The position numbers and the translations under genes are program-made. From positions 266,921,574 through 266,985,573 of the forward strand of contig NC_081407.1 of NCBI RefSeq assembly GCF_030272615.1: 64,000 bases of DNA, given 5' to 3'. Source of the DNA: Cryptomeria japonica (Eukaryota > Streptophyta > Pinopsida > Cupressales > Cupressaceae). Numbering within the stretch: position 1 is the first letter of the stretch; each line of letters begins with the position of its first letter. Below, piece after piece: positions 63,986 through 64,000 of the stretch. The notes under the pieces are model-generated. The model made no database searches. It was not told where the DNA came from and saw nothing but the letters and a program-made list of their open reading frames with translations.

Positions 63986-64000
63986 GCCATCCCCAAGACA

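Overview
This window reads as intergenic DNA from a large seed-plant genome, most likely a gymnosperm or conifer. That is an inference from the dense, old, nested LTR retrotransposons, the very long solo LTRs, the A+T-rich spacers and the host-gene debris of ankyrin-PGG and TIR-NBS-LRR type. I found no intact host gene, no rRNA or tRNA and no CRISPR array. Almost everything recognisable is a mobile element or a broken gene copy.

Layout. 1-2457 is the 3' part of a long LTR (family A). 2.5-5.2 kb holds a purine-rich low-complexity tract, a perfect-looking 50-bp hairpin and the tail of a family B LTR. 5.2-9.2 kb is a decayed Ty3/gypsy chromovirus on the minus strand, whose chromodomain is split by a solo family B LTR (target duplication TTCTT). 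9.2-12.1 kb holds a second family A LTR end and the 3' end of a SIRE-like Ty1/copia element: LTR, polypurine tract and an extra coiled-coil-rich reading frame. 12.67-14.32 kb is another solo family B LTR (duplication CTCTT), followed by a foldback (MITE-like) element and tandem repeats. 16.7-27.2 kb is a plus-strand gypsy element carrying in its leader a younger minus-strand chromovirus (17513-24880, duplication AACCA). 27.2-29.4 kb is a family B-like LTR remnant.

29.5-37.2 kb is a near-zero-spacer inverted duplication. Its centre holds two head-on copies of an ankyrin-PGG gene fragment. Its right arm runs into a copia element (33214-41797, duplication TATAT) that has itself received two later LTR-like insertions. 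42.3-44.7 kb holds ankyrin exon debris in three partial copies. 44.7-51.6 kb is an array of four broken copies of an unrecognised multi-pass membrane protein gene, partly inverted and separated by ~158-bp tandem repeats. 51.6-57.3 kb is a minus-strand LINE split by a 2.9-kb family A LTR. 58.6-61.1 kb is a gag-only LTR element with a tRNA-Asp-like primer site and four zinc knuckles. The last 3 kb holds a TIR-NBS-LRR fragment and tandem duplications.

The most striking signal is a short stem-loop found about 125-175 bases before the 3' end of the family B LTRs and again in an unrelated-looking insertion at 46.5 kb. It has two GC stems flanking a U-rich internal loop, and the stems covary between copies. 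This is the architecture of ENE elements, which clamp poly(A) tails in a triple helix.
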